In this document: in pieces, positions 45,326 to 53,124 of the stretch
Layout of the letters: each line of letters starts with the position of its first letter
How positions within the stretch are numbered: the stretch's first letter is position 1
Assembly (NCBI GenBank): GCA_943371535.1
Contig: CALRVE020000012.1
Location: 29,414-93,413, forward strand
Reading direction: 5' to 3'
DNA from: UBA1930 sp943371535
Lineage (GTDB): Bacteria; Bacteroidota; Bacteroidia; Chitinophagales; Chitinophagaceae
Length of the DNA: 64,000 nucleotides
Program-made: the position numbers and the translations under genes
Notes under the pieces: generated by a model
Database searches by the model: none
Seen by the model: the letters and a program-made list of their open reading frames with translations, nothing else
What the model was told of the DNA's origin: nothing

Positions 45326-45357
45326 AAAAAAAGTCAAGTAATGTACTTGACTTTTTT
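45326..45357 (-). terminator. Intrinsic terminator downstream of tRNA-Asp
   Basis: AAAAAAGTCAAGTA pairs with TACTTGACTTTTTT around ATG. Next to the tRNA 3' end on the minus strand; T-run follows. Confidence 0.88.
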
Positions 45358-45358
45358 G

Positions 45359-45432
45359 CGGACCGGACGGGACTCGAACCCGCGACCTCCGCCGTGACAG
45401 GGCGGCATTCTAACCAACTGAACTACCGATCC
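45359..45432 (-). tRNA. tRNA-Asp (anticodon GTC)
   Basis: 74 nt. Acceptor GGATCGG pairs with CCGGTCC (one T-G pair), followed by discriminator G. Anticodon loop CTGTCAC with GTC at 45398-45396; T-arm GGTTCGAGTCC. No CCA is encoded in the gene. It stands alone between the VWA gene and thrC. Confidence 0.97.
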
Positions 45433-45499
45433 AGTTCCGTTGTTCGGGTTGCAAATATAAGGGCTAGTTTTTTTCAAAAACAAATATTTTTTGAAAAAA

Positions 45500-46837
45500 T
45501 TATCGAGCCAACAAAATTTCTTTTAAGCTATTGTAATCATTCGCCATGAAAGTGCTTTGTTTACTGCCATTCAGCAATAATTCCTGTTCTTTTTCTGCTA
45601 AAATATTTTCTCCTAAAATATCAATAATGGCTGGATTAAATTTTACGGGATGTGCTGTTTCTAAAATCATTCCTTCTTCTGTTGGATGATTCTGCAAATA
45701 GTCTTTCAAGGCAATATAACCCACCGCACCATGAGGGTCTAATAAATAGTTGTATTGCTGGTAAACTTCTTTAATGGCTTCCTTAGTTGCTTCATCAGTA
45801 ATACTGTAACTACTAAGTTTGTTTTTAAGGACCCCAAATTCATTGTGAAATATTTCAAGTATACGAACAAAATTGCTTGGATTGCCTACATCCATTGCAT
45901 TGCTAATTGTTGCAACTGATGGTTTGGGTTCGTATTTTTCAGTAACTAAGTAATCAGGTACTACTTTATTGGCATTGCAAGCTGCTATAAAATGTTGCAC
46001 AGGCAAACCTGAAGTATGTGCCAATATTCCTGCACAAATATTTCCAAAATTGCCACTTGGCACACAAATAACTGGTGCATTTTTATGGGCTAATTTCCAT
46101 TGTTTATAAGCAAAGAAATAATAAAACTGCTGTGGTAACCAACGTGCAACATTGATAGAGTTGGCAGATGTTAAAAACAACTTTTCATTTAATTCAGCAT
46201 CGGTGAACGCTTGTTTTACCATTTGCTGGCAATCATCAAAAGTTCCATTTACTTCTAAGGCATGAATATTTTTACCTAATGTAGCAATTTGAGCTTCCTG
46301 TACAGCACTTACTTTCTTGCTTGGATAAAGTACAACCACTTCTACCCCATCTACATTATAAAAACCATTGGCAACTGCTCCACCTGTGTCGCCAGAAGTT
46401 GCTACCAAAACGGTAACCTTCTTAGTACTGAGCGAAGTCGAAGTATGATGGGAAGTCGAAGTATCACCTTTCAAAAAATAACCCAAACAACGGCTCATAA
46501 ATCTTGCTCCAATATCTTTAAAAGCTAAAGTGGGACCATGGAATAATTCAAGTGAAGAAATTCCTTCACTTATAGGAACCAATGGAATATTGAAGTTGAC
46601 TGTTTCAGCAACAATACGTTTTAACTCTTCATCTGGAATACAATTGCCTACATAAGGTTTGATGACTTTGAAAGCAATTTCTTCGTTGCTACATTGATCG
46701 ATATTTTCAATAAAATCTTTATCTAATTGAGGAATCGTTTCTGGAAAATATAGGCCTTTATCAGGAGCCTGACCTGCAATGGTAGCTTGTTTGAAATCTA
46801 CAGTTGGTGATTGTTTGTTTAAACTATAATAATTCAT
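45500..46837 (-). CDS. thrC: Threonine synthase with repeat-derived insertion
   Basis: 445 residues, fold-type II PLP enzyme; FHGPTLAFKDIGARFMSRC contains the PLP-Lys; VLVATSGDTGGAVANGFY, NSINVARWLPQQFYYFFAY and VPSGNFGNICAGILA follow. Final step of threonine synthesis. Between CLGYFLK and VTVLVATS is a Thr/Ser/His-rich stretch (GDTSTSHHTSTSLSTKK) not expected in the family, encoded by a repeat (46421-46464). Its position just before the conserved GDTGG block is on a surface-loop junction. Third gene of thrA-thrB-thrC after a 383-bp gap. Confidence 0.93.
   Translation of the reverse strand: MNYYSLNKQSPTVDFKQATIAGQAPDKGLYFPETIPQLDKDFIENIDQCSNEEIAFKVIKPYVGNCIPDEELKRIVAETVNFNIPLVPISEGISSLELFHGPTLAFKDIGARFMSRCLGYFLKGDTSTSHHTSTSLSTKKVTVLVATSGDTGGAVANGFYNVDGVEVVVLYPSKKVSAVQEAQIATLGKNIHALEVNGTFDDCQQMVKQAFTDAELNEKLFLTSANSINVARWLPQQFYYFFAYKQWKLAHKNAPVICVPSGNFGNICAGILAHTSGLPVQHFIAACNANKVVPDYLVTEKYEPKPSVATISNAMDVGNPSNFVRILEIFHNEFGVLKNKLSSYSITDEATKEAIKEVYQQYNYLLDPHGAVGYIALKDYLQNHPTEEGMILETAHPVKFNPAIIDILGENILAEKEQELLLNGSKQSTFMANDYNSLKEILLAR
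46421..46464 (-). repeat. Palindromic-repeat-derived insertion inside thrC
   Basis: On the minus strand the 13-bp unit ATACTTCGACTTC occurs twice (46464-46452 and 46446-46434), followed by GCTCAGTACT. This text recalls the CTTCGACT-CGCTCAG intergenic repeat of Bacteroidota genomes; a related CCTTCGACTCCGCTC lies at 47112-47126. Here it is in frame and translated. Confidence 0.65.
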
Positions 46838-47220
46838 TTTCGTTACTCGTTTGTTATTAATTTCTCGTTACTGGTTTCTCGTTTGGTGTTACTCGTTATT
46901 ATTATCAATTTTTCGTTACTGGTTTCTTGATACTCGTTAGACGTTACTTTTTGTTGTTATAAATTTCTGGTTTCTCGATGCTCGTTAAAACGTTACTCGT
47001 TGTTGTTTAAGTTTGAACATGTTTACTATTTACAGTTAGCTCTATGATTTTATAACGAGCAACTAGAAACGAGCAACCTTGATGACATTTATTCTTTCGT
47101 ACAAGTGTGTCCTTCGACTCCGCTCTGAATAAAATGATAGAGATGTTGAGTTTTAATCTACAGTTCGTAACATAAAAACACCCCGCCTGAAGGCACCCCT
47201 CCAAAGGAGGGGAACTTTAG
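46838..47220. other. 383-bp thrB-thrC gap filled with repeats
   Basis: No gene is supported. 46846-47000: degenerate units of CGTTACTCGTT and TTTCTCGTT. 47058-47078: GAGCAACTAGAAACGAGCAAC. 47112-47126: CCTTCGACTCCGCTC. 47180-47213: a GC-rich palindromic element. An apparent 65-residue ORF here is not credible. Confidence 0.7.
47180..47213 (-). repeat. GC-rich palindromic repeat after thrB
   Basis: On the minus strand TTCCCCTCC pairs with GGAGGGG around TTT, then GCCTTCAGGC, GGGGTG and a T-run. It begins 7 nt after the thrB stop, may stop transcription, and resembles widespread CCCCTCCTTTGGAGGGG repeats. Confidence 0.6.
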
Positions 47221-48195
47221 CTACACAATCTTTACGCCTCCTTTGCCAATATTTGTTACATAAGTTTTATAATCAATGCCCAGCTTTTCATAAATATCTT
47301 TCATGATTACTTCTACTTGATGGGCTGTTGATTCATGTTCACTCAACATAAAAATAGAAGGGCCACTGCCACTGATTCCACCACCCAATGCACCTGCTTC
47401 TTTGCAATTATTTTTTACCTCATCAAAACCTGGAATCAATATGCTACGAACAGGTTCTATAATGACATCTTCTAACGAACGACTGATTAAACCATAATCA
47501 TGCTTTAAGAAGCCACTTACCAAACCAGCAATGTTGCCCCATTGCTTGATGGCATCTTTCAATTGAACTTCTTTGCGTAAAATTTGACGTGCATCGCTGG
47601 TCTTCACTTCTATCTGCGGATGCACCACAGTTACAAACAGTGGAGGTGCGTCAAGGGTAACAATATCTAATGGAAAAATAGAACGAATGAGTGTTACACC
47701 ACCATAAATACATGGCGTAATATTATCAGCATGTTTAACACCACTAGCCACTTTTTCGCCATTCATGGCAAAGCGTACCAAATCTTCATTACTGAAAATA
47801 TTGCCCAGTAAATGATTGGCAGCAACCACAGAACCTGCACTACTTGCAGCACTGCTGCCTAATCCACTTCCTGGTTTAATTTGCTTGTCAATATGTACAT
47901 GAAAACCTACAGGTTTTTCATAAGCTACTAGTAAAGCCAATAAAGATGCACCGGCCACATTATCTTCTGGGTTCGTTGGTAATTCATAAGCAGCTGAACT
48001 ACTTAACGTAATACCAGGCTCATCTTTAAAACTGACTTCCATAATATCGTATGGAGCTTCTAAGGCAAGTCCTAAAATGTCAAAACCACAAACTAGATTG
48101 GCAATTGTTGCTGGAGCGTGGACGGTACAGCCCCCAACCCCCGAAGGGGGCTTTTGCGAAGATGTTGGCGAAGATTTATTTTGTAGATGATTCAT
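47221..48195 (-). CDS. thrB: Homoserine kinase with repeat-encoded N-terminal extension
   Basis: 324 residues, GHMP kinase. HAPATIANLVCGFDILGLAL (substrate/ATP), IKPGSGLGSSAASSAGSVVAAN (ATP-binding loop) and GGGISGSGPSIFMLS are conserved. Phosphorylates homoserine. The usual family start is a few residues before HAPA; here an extra stretch of about 22 residues (MNHLQNKSSPTSSQ then KPPSGVGG) precedes it, part of it encoded by a GC-rich palindromic repeat. No other in-frame start lies between it and HAPA, so it is probably translated. Confidence 0.94.
   Translation of the reverse strand: MNHLQNKSSPTSSQKPPSGVGGCTVHAPATIANLVCGFDILGLALEAPYDIMEVSFKDEPGITLSSSAAYELPTNPEDNVAGASLLALLVAYEKPVGFHVHIDKQIKPGSGLGSSAASSAGSVVAANHLLGNIFSNEDLVRFAMNGEKVASGVKHADNITPCIYGGVTLIRSIFPLDIVTLDAPPLFVTVVHPQIEVKTSDARQILRKEVQLKDAIKQWGNIAGLVSGFLKHDYGLISRSLEDVIIEPVRSILIPGFDEVKNNCKEAGALGGGISGSGPSIFMLSEHESTAHQVEVIMKDIYEKLGIDYKTYVTNIGKGGVKIV
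48129..48153 (-). repeat. GC-rich palindromic repeat in thrB, copy 1
   Basis: On the minus strand AAGCCCCCTTCGGGGGTTGG then GGGCT, within thrB codons 14-23. It is inverted relative to the intergenic copy at 48217-48242 and differs by one missing A. Confidence 0.75.
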
Positions 48196-48216
48196 AATTT
48201 TCTAGAAGGTTTTTTA

Positions 48217-48242
48217 ATTCCCCCTTCGGGGGTTAGGGGGCT
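48217..48242 (+). repeat. GC-rich palindromic repeat between thrA and thrB, copy 2
   Basis: On the plus strand TTCCCCCTTCGGGGGTTAGG then GGGCT. Begins at the thrA stop codon. Together with copy 1 it flanks the thrB start codon and can form a long stem in the mRNA. Confidence 0.75.
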
Positions 48243-50680
48243 TAAACAGCTCTCATAATATCTGCAAATACACCACTAGCTGTTACTTCAGCACCAGCAC
48301 CAGCACCTTTTACAACCAATGGTTGATCTTTATATCTATCGGTATAAAACAAAACGATATTGTCTTTACCATATAAGTGGTACAAGTTGTGTTGTGGATC
48401 GATGTGTTGTAAACCAACAGAAGCTTTACCCTTATCGAACTGAGCAACAAATTTTAAGATGCAACCTTTTGCTTTGGCTTCATCTAACAATTGTTTAAAA
48501 TGAGCTTCATGCTTTTTCATGCTTTCATAAAAATCTTCAACACTGCCTTGCATACATTCCTCAGGCATGAAAGAGTTATTGCTGATATCGGCCATTTCAA
48601 TTTTATGTCCAGCTTCTCTGGCAAGAATCATGATTTTACGCATTACATCAGAACCATTTAAATCTAATCTTGGATCAGGTTCAGTATAACCTTCTTCCTG
48701 AGCTTGTTTCACCACTTCAGCAAAAGTTTTGGTGCCATCATAATTGTTGAAAACAAAGTTTAAAGTACCACTTAAAACAGCTTGCATTTTATTAACGGTA
48801 TCACCAGTTCTGGTTAAATCATTCAATGTACCAATAATGGGCAAACCTGCACCAACATTGGTTTCAAACAAGAATGAAGTATTGTATTCTCTTGCTAAAT
48901 TTTTCAATTTTTTGTAGTAACTGTATTCAGATGAAGCAGCTACTTTATTACAAGCCACCACAGCAATACTTTTAGCCAATAATTGATCGTACACTTTAGC
49001 AACATCGCCATTGGCTGTAACATCTGTAAAAACTGTGTTGCGTAAATTTCTGTTAATAATGGCTTGCACAAAATCGCTAATGGTTGATGCTGGTGCAGCA
49101 GCTAAACTTTCTTTCCAGTTGCTTAAATCAATACCTTCTTCGTTGATTAATGCTTGGCGACTATTGGCCAAACCCACCACATTCACCTGTAATTGCAAAT
49201 GCTCTTTTAAATAAGTTTGTTGTTGTTTTAGTTGTTCAACAAATCGTCTACCAACATTGCCCACACCTGCAATAAATAAATTGATTTGTTTGTAGGTTGT
49301 TTCAAAAAAATCTTCATGCAATACATTCACTGCTTTACGAACATCTTTGGTAGCAATTACTGCCGAAATATTTCTTTCACTACTACCTTGTGCTATGGCA
49401 CGAATGTTCACTCCATTTCTTCCCAATACACCAAACATTTTACCACTAATACCTTGGTGAGATTTCATGTTCTCTCCTACCAATGCTATAATAGATAAAT
49501 CAGTTTCTACAATTAATGGTTCAACTTTTTGCAAAGCAATTTCGTTGGCAAAAGCTACATCAACTGTTGCTTTTGCTTTAACAGCAGCAGCAGCTTCTAC
49601 GCCTACACAAATTGAATGTTCGGACGAGCCTTGTGTAATTAATATAACATTAATACCATCGTTACTCAACGCTTCAAACAAGCGTTTACTAAAGCCCGGC
49701 ACACCAATCATTCCACTACCTTCCAAGCTAATTAAAGCCATGTTGTTAATGCTGGTAATACCACGAATTAAATGTTCACTTGCAGCTGCATTGGTTTCTA
49801 TAATAGTACCATAATCATCTGGAGCAAAAGTGTTTTTTACCCAAACAGGAATGCCCAAGCTCAACACAGGTTGTATGGTTGGGGGATAAATTACTTTAGC
49901 ACCAAAATGCGATAACTCCATTGCTTCTTGATAAGAAATAGACGGTATCACTTTTACATTTTGTACAAAACGTGGGTCGGCCGTCATCATACCACTTACA
50001 TCTGTCCAAATTTCAACACTATCAGCATGTATAGCAGCAGCAACAATGGCTGCTGTATAATCACTTCCTCCACGGCCTAAAGTGGTGTTTACATTATTGG
50101 CATCAGATGCAATAAAACCTGGCAATAAAACAACTGAAGCAGTATTAGCAGCTAAATAATCTTGTATATTTTTATTGGTAGCAGCAAAATTCACCTGAGC
50201 ATTGGTAAAATTAGAATTGGTTTTAATCAGTTCTCTGCTGTCTTTCCAAGCAGTTACCAAACCATGAGCATTAAAAGATGCAGCCATCATTTGAGAGCTC
50301 ATCAATTCGCCATAGCTTACTAGTTTATCTTTTGTACGTGCCGATAATTCGCCCAATAAAAAAATACCATTACACAAATCTTCAATTTCATTACATAGCT
50401 TTTTAATTAAACTCAATGCACTGCTTTGTGTTTGTACGGGTACCAATGCTTTTACTGTTTCGAGATGACGTAACTCTACTTGTTTAATCAACTCTTTATA
50501 GGTTTCATCTGCATGTGCAGCATAATTGCCAGCATTAATCAATACATCTGTTGTGCCACCCATTGCACTTACCACTACTACTAACTTAGTTTCTTTAGAT
50601 TGTTTTTGTACAATATCAAATACCTGTTGTATGGCTTGAACACTGCCTACAGAAGTGCCACCAAATTTTAGAACCTTCAT
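48242..50680 (-). CDS. thrA: Bifunctional aspartokinase / homoserine dehydrogenase
   Basis: 812 residues. Aspartokinase half: MKVLKFGGTSVGSVQAI, GRGGSDYTAAIVAAAI; central ACT domains (ALISLEGSGMIGVPGFSKRLFEALS and LIALVGENMKSHQGISGKMF-like block); C-terminal homoserine dehydrogenase: LFIAGVGNVGRRFVEQL (NAD site), CNKVAASSEY, ETNVGAGLPIIGTL, LSGTLNFVFNN, EPDPRLDLNGSDVMRKIMIL. Catalyses the first and third steps of threonine synthesis and is usually inhibited by Thr. Preceded by a Thr-rich leader peptide. Confidence 0.97.
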   Translation of the reverse strand: MKVLKFGGTSVGSVQAIQQVFDIVQKQSKETKLVVVVSAMGGTTDVLINAGNYAAHADETYKELIKQVELRHLETVKALVPVQTQSSALSLIKKLCNEIEDLCNGIFLLGELSARTKDKLVSYGELMSSQMMAASFNAHGLVTAWKDSRELIKTNSNFTNAQVNFAATNKNIQDYLAANTASVVLLPGFIASDANNVNTTLGRGGSDYTAAIVAAAIHADSVEIWTDVSGMMTADPRFVQNVKVIPSISYQEAMELSHFGAKVIYPPTIQPVLSLGIPVWVKNTFAPDDYGTIIETNAAASEHLIRGITSINNMALISLEGSGMIGVPGFSKRLFEALSNDGINVILITQGSSEHSICVGVEAAAAVKAKATVDVAFANEIALQKVEPLIVETDLSIIALVGENMKSHQGISGKMFGVLGRNGVNIRAIAQGSSERNISAVIATKDVRKAVNVLHEDFFETTYKQINLFIAGVGNVGRRFVEQLKQQQTYLKEHLQLQVNVVGLANSRQALINEEGIDLSNWKESLAAAPASTISDFVQAIINRNLRNTVFTDVTANGDVAKVYDQLLAKSIAVVACNKVAASSEYSYYKKLKNLAREYNTSFLFETNVGAGLPIIGTLNDLTRTGDTVNKMQAVLSGTLNFVFNNYDGTKTFAEVVKQAQEEGYTEPDPRLDLNGSDVMRKIMILAREAGHKIEMADISNNSFMPEECMQGSVEDFYESMKKHEAHFKQLLDEAKAKGCILKFVAQFDKGKASVGLQHIDPQHNLYHLYGKDNIVLFYTDRYKDQPLVVKGAGAGAEVTASGVFADIMRAV

Positions 50681-50697
50681 TGAAATATGTTTGTTTG

Positions 50698-50780
50698 AAT
50701 AAAAAAATTTAAAAGAATCATTCCCCGATAATTACAGCTTACGCCCAAGATTTAATATAATGATATGCAACCCTTAACGG
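50698..50780 (-). promoter_or_regulatory. Candidate attenuator region of the thr operon
   Basis: After the leader peptide comes AACCC pairing with GGGTT across the leader stop (50782-50767), then a weaker AATTAT/ATGATT stem (50733-50716) followed by CTTTTAAATTTTTTT, T7 at 50707-50701. This could act as terminator and competing hairpin, but the stems are short and the exact switch is not resolved by eye. Confidence 0.45.
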
Positions 50781-50817
50781 GTTGTTGTAGTTGTAATAAT
50801 AGTAGTAGTGGCAGGCA
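50773..50817 (-). CDS. Threonine-operon leader peptide
   Basis: ATG to TAA encodes 14 residues, MPATTTIITTTTTR: eight Thr and two Ile. That composition is that of the thr operon leader (thrL) of enterobacteria, where ribosome stalling at Thr/Ile codons lets transcription continue into thrA. It lies 92 nt upstream of thrA, on the same strand and downstream of a promoter match. Short length means no statistical support beyond composition and position. Confidence 0.72.
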
Positions 50818-50868
50818 TTCCACTGTTGAGAAGATGAACTACTATGATTGAAAACAAATTCATTGGGC

Positions 50869-50900
50869 TAAAAGTAGCCTGCATATTTTTTATGACCAAA
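50869..50900 (-). promoter_or_regulatory. Putative thr operon promoter
   Basis: On the minus strand TTTG (50900-50897), 20 nt, then TACTTTTA (50876-50869), close to the Bacteroidota TTTG-N19-TAnnTTTG pattern. Transcription would start near 50863, about 46 nt before the leader ATG. Confidence 0.6.
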
Positions 50901-51154
50901 TAATTTAAACTAACGCTAGTTATTTTTGGGAAGATTATGAACCATTATTAAAATCTCTATTGAACTTCTCCAGATATCTATTGGGATGCGTTGCACTCCC
51001 TTGTAAAAAAGGAACTTCCATTAAAATTGATACATAGTAGTATGCAATAATTCTACTTTCGAAATGTGCATCAATATTTATACAAGAGAGTGTTATAAAG
51101 CTTTTAATATTTGATGTTTTAAAAAAATGTAAATTCGTTTAACAAAAGAATTTT

Positions 51155-51385
51155 ATGAATACAGCTACAATCAGAGAGAAGTTAACTCAATACATACAAA
51201 CTGCTGACGATAAAAAAGTAGAAGCCATTTATACAATTATTGAAGATGATATTGATACTGAATCTGCTAGAAAAGCTTTAATATTCGCCGAAAGAACCAG
51301 TTATTTAAATAATGAAGGAAAGTCTTTTTCTTGGGATGAAGTAAAATCAATGGCCACCAATAAAGAAAAAAGGAATGGCTTATAA
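51155..51385 (+). CDS. Putative antitoxin of a ParDE/RelBE-type pair
   Basis: 76 residues, largely helical: IREKLTQYIQTADDKKVEAIYTIIEDDI then a short C-terminal segment with FSWDEVKSMATNKEKRNG. This pattern (N-terminal helix plus a segment ending SWDEVK) is common in antitoxins paired with RelE/ParE toxins. Overlaps the toxin gene by 11 bp. The recognition rests mostly on the neighbour. Confidence 0.7.
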   Translation: MNTATIREKLTQYIQTADDKKVEAIYTIIEDDIDTESARKALIFAERTSYLNNEGKSFSWDEVKSMATNKEKRNGL

Positions 51386-51668
51386 AATTGAAATTCGCCA
51401 TCTAGCAACCATTGAAATTATCGAGGCTTACGATTGGTATGAACTACAAAAAGAGGGATTGGGTTTAGATTTTTTGAATGAATTAGAGAATTTTTATGAT
51501 AGTCTGTTAAGAAACCCCAATACTTATGGTTTCTACGAAAAATCAGTTAGAGAAGGTAAAATTTACAGGTTTCCATACACTGTTGTTTATGAAGTTTTCA
51601 ATGATACAATTGTTGTTTACAGTGTATTTATGGCTAAACAAAACCCCAATAAAAAAAGATTGCGTTAA
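51375..51668 (+). CDS. RelE/ParE-family toxin
   Basis: 97 residues. AYKIEIRHLATIEIIEAYDWYELQKEGLGLDFLNELENFYDSLLRNPNTYG, EGKIYRFPYTVVYEV and VYSVFMAKQNPNKKR match the RelE/ParE fold of mRNA interferases or gyrase inhibitors. The RFPYTVVYEV block and terminal basic stretch are typical. Target cannot be assigned from the sequence. Confidence 0.85.
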   Translation: MAYKIEIRHLATIEIIEAYDWYELQKEGLGLDFLNELENFYDSLLRNPNTYGFYEKSVREGKIYRFPYTVVYEVFNDTIVVYSVFMAKQNPNKKRLR

Positions 51669-51835
51669 TCATTATAAGTTTAAATAAACTTCTTGATTGC
51701 TTTTTTTAAATTTTCAAATAGCTTCAACAATCCCCAACCAACATTTCCACATACTAACAACTGTTCAATATTGCTTGTTTGCAATAGTTATCTTTACCGC
51801 CATTAACAATCTGGTTGCTCAATAGAATTGCTACT

Positions 51836-51868
51836 GTTGAAGAGTGCGACGCCACTGGTGTTGAAATA
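51836..51868 (+). repeat. Dispersed intergenic repeat, copy 2
   Basis: GTTGAAGAGTGCGACGC followed by CACTGGTGTTGA; the first 17 bases equal the minus-strand copy at 28883-28867. Located in the gap between the toxin and Gfo/Idh/MocA genes. Confidence 0.5.
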
Positions 51869-51926
51869 AGTACTTCGGCTGGGTACAAAAAAATTCTACT
51901 GCAATCTCAATCATAAAAAAATTACT

Positions 51927-52904
51927 ATGTTAAAAGTTGGTGTTTTTGGTGTGGGTCATTTGGGAAAATTTCATTTAAACAACTGGAAAGAAATTGAAGG
52001 CGTTAAAATTGTGGGTTTTTTTGACCCCAATAACGATAACGCTAAAGCCGTTGTTGCCGATTTTGGTATTAAACGCTTTATGGATGAAGACAAACTCATG
52101 GATGCCTGTGATATTATTGATGTAGTGGTACCCACCGATTGGCATTTTGAAATTTGCATGAAAGCCGTACGCAAGGGTAAACATGTGTTTGTAGAAAAAC
52201 CTTTATGCAATACCATACCTGAAGCTAGAGATTTGGTAAATATGGTGAGAGAAGCCAATGTAAAAATGCAAGTGGGCCATGTTGAACGTTTTAATCCTGC
52301 TTATTTGGCGTTGAAAGATTTGAACCTAAAACCTATGTTTATTGAAGTGCATCGTTTGGCACAATTTAATCCTAGAGGTACCGAAGTAAGTGTGATACTG
52401 GATTTAATGATTCATGATTTAGACATTATTTTAAGCCTTGTTAAAAGCGATGTAAAAAATATTAGTGCCAATGGTGTTGCTGTTATGACAGACACACCTG
52501 ATATTGCCAACGTGAGAATTGAGTTTAACAATGGTTGTATTGCCAACTTAACGAGTAGCAGAATTAGCATGAAAAAAATGCGTAAAATGCGTTTGTTTCA
52601 AAAAGACAGTTACATTGGTATTGACTTTTTAGAGAAGAAAACTGAAATTATTAAACTGAAAGAAGACAGCGATAAAAATGTTTTTTCTTTTGATTTAGAT
52701 ACACCTAAAGGCAAGAAAACAATTGCTGTTGCCAATCCTGTTATTCCACAAGCCAATGCCATTAAATTAGAACTAGAAGCTTTTGTAGATAGTATTGTAA
52801 ACAATAAGCCTACGGTTGTGAGTGAAATAGATGGTTATTTGGCTATGGAAGTGGCTCATCAGATTTTAGAGAAAATTAATAGTACGAGTATTTTGGGTGT
52901 GTAG
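51927..52904 (+). CDS. Gfo/Idh/MocA-family oxidoreductase
   Basis: 325 residues. LKVGVFGVGHLGKFHLNNWKEIEG is the N-terminal Rossmann fold; KHVFVEKPLCNTIPEARDLV contains the EKP motif with the catalytic-region Lys; VGHVERFNPAYLALKDL and DLMIHDLDIILSLV follow. Predicted NAD(P)-dependent sugar or inositol-type dehydrogenase; substrate unknown. No sugar gene cluster is adjacent. Confidence 0.9.
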   Translation: MLKVGVFGVGHLGKFHLNNWKEIEGVKIVGFFDPNNDNAKAVVADFGIKRFMDEDKLMDACDIIDVVVPTDWHFEICMKAVRKGKHVFVEKPLCNTIPEARDLVNMVREANVKMQVGHVERFNPAYLALKDLNLKPMFIEVHRLAQFNPRGTEVSVILDLMIHDLDIILSLVKSDVKNISANGVAVMTDTPDIANVRIEFNNGCIANLTSSRISMKKMRKMRLFQKDSYIGIDFLEKKTEIIKLKEDSDKNVFSFDLDTPKGKKTIAVANPVIPQANAIKLELEAFVDSIVNNKPTVVSEIDGYLAMEVAHQILEKINSTSILGV

Positions 52905-52926
52905 TTTGGTTTCAGATGAAGTTTTT

Positions 52927-53088
52927 TTGGTTTCACACGAAGGAACGAAGGATACGAAGTACACAAAGGGTTTGAACAAATTCATTTCTTCTTTGCGTCT
53001 TTGCTCTGTGGTTTTGGTTTCACACGAAGCGGCGAAGGATACAATGTACACGAAGTAGATTGCATAAAACTTCTTCTTTGCTCTGTGG
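52927..53088. repeat. Duplicated CACACGAAG-type intergenic repeat
   Basis: Two related units: TTGGTTTCACACGAAG, then CGAAGGATAC.A.GTACAC.AAG, then CTTCTTTGC and GCTCTGTGG (about 52927-53011 and 53014-53088). The halves are complementary in part (CGAAG with CTTCG-like text), so each unit can fold. Fills the gap before the M1 peptidase gene. Confidence 0.6.
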
Positions 53089-53124
53089 TAAATAATTATC
53101 TTCAATTCAAAAAAAATTTGACTG

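Noticed and set aside
47007..47204. Possible 65-residue protein in the thrB-thrC gap
   Set aside because: It is made of the degenerate CGTTACTCG and palindromic repeats, has no recognisable domain, and lies on a region with better non-coding explanations.
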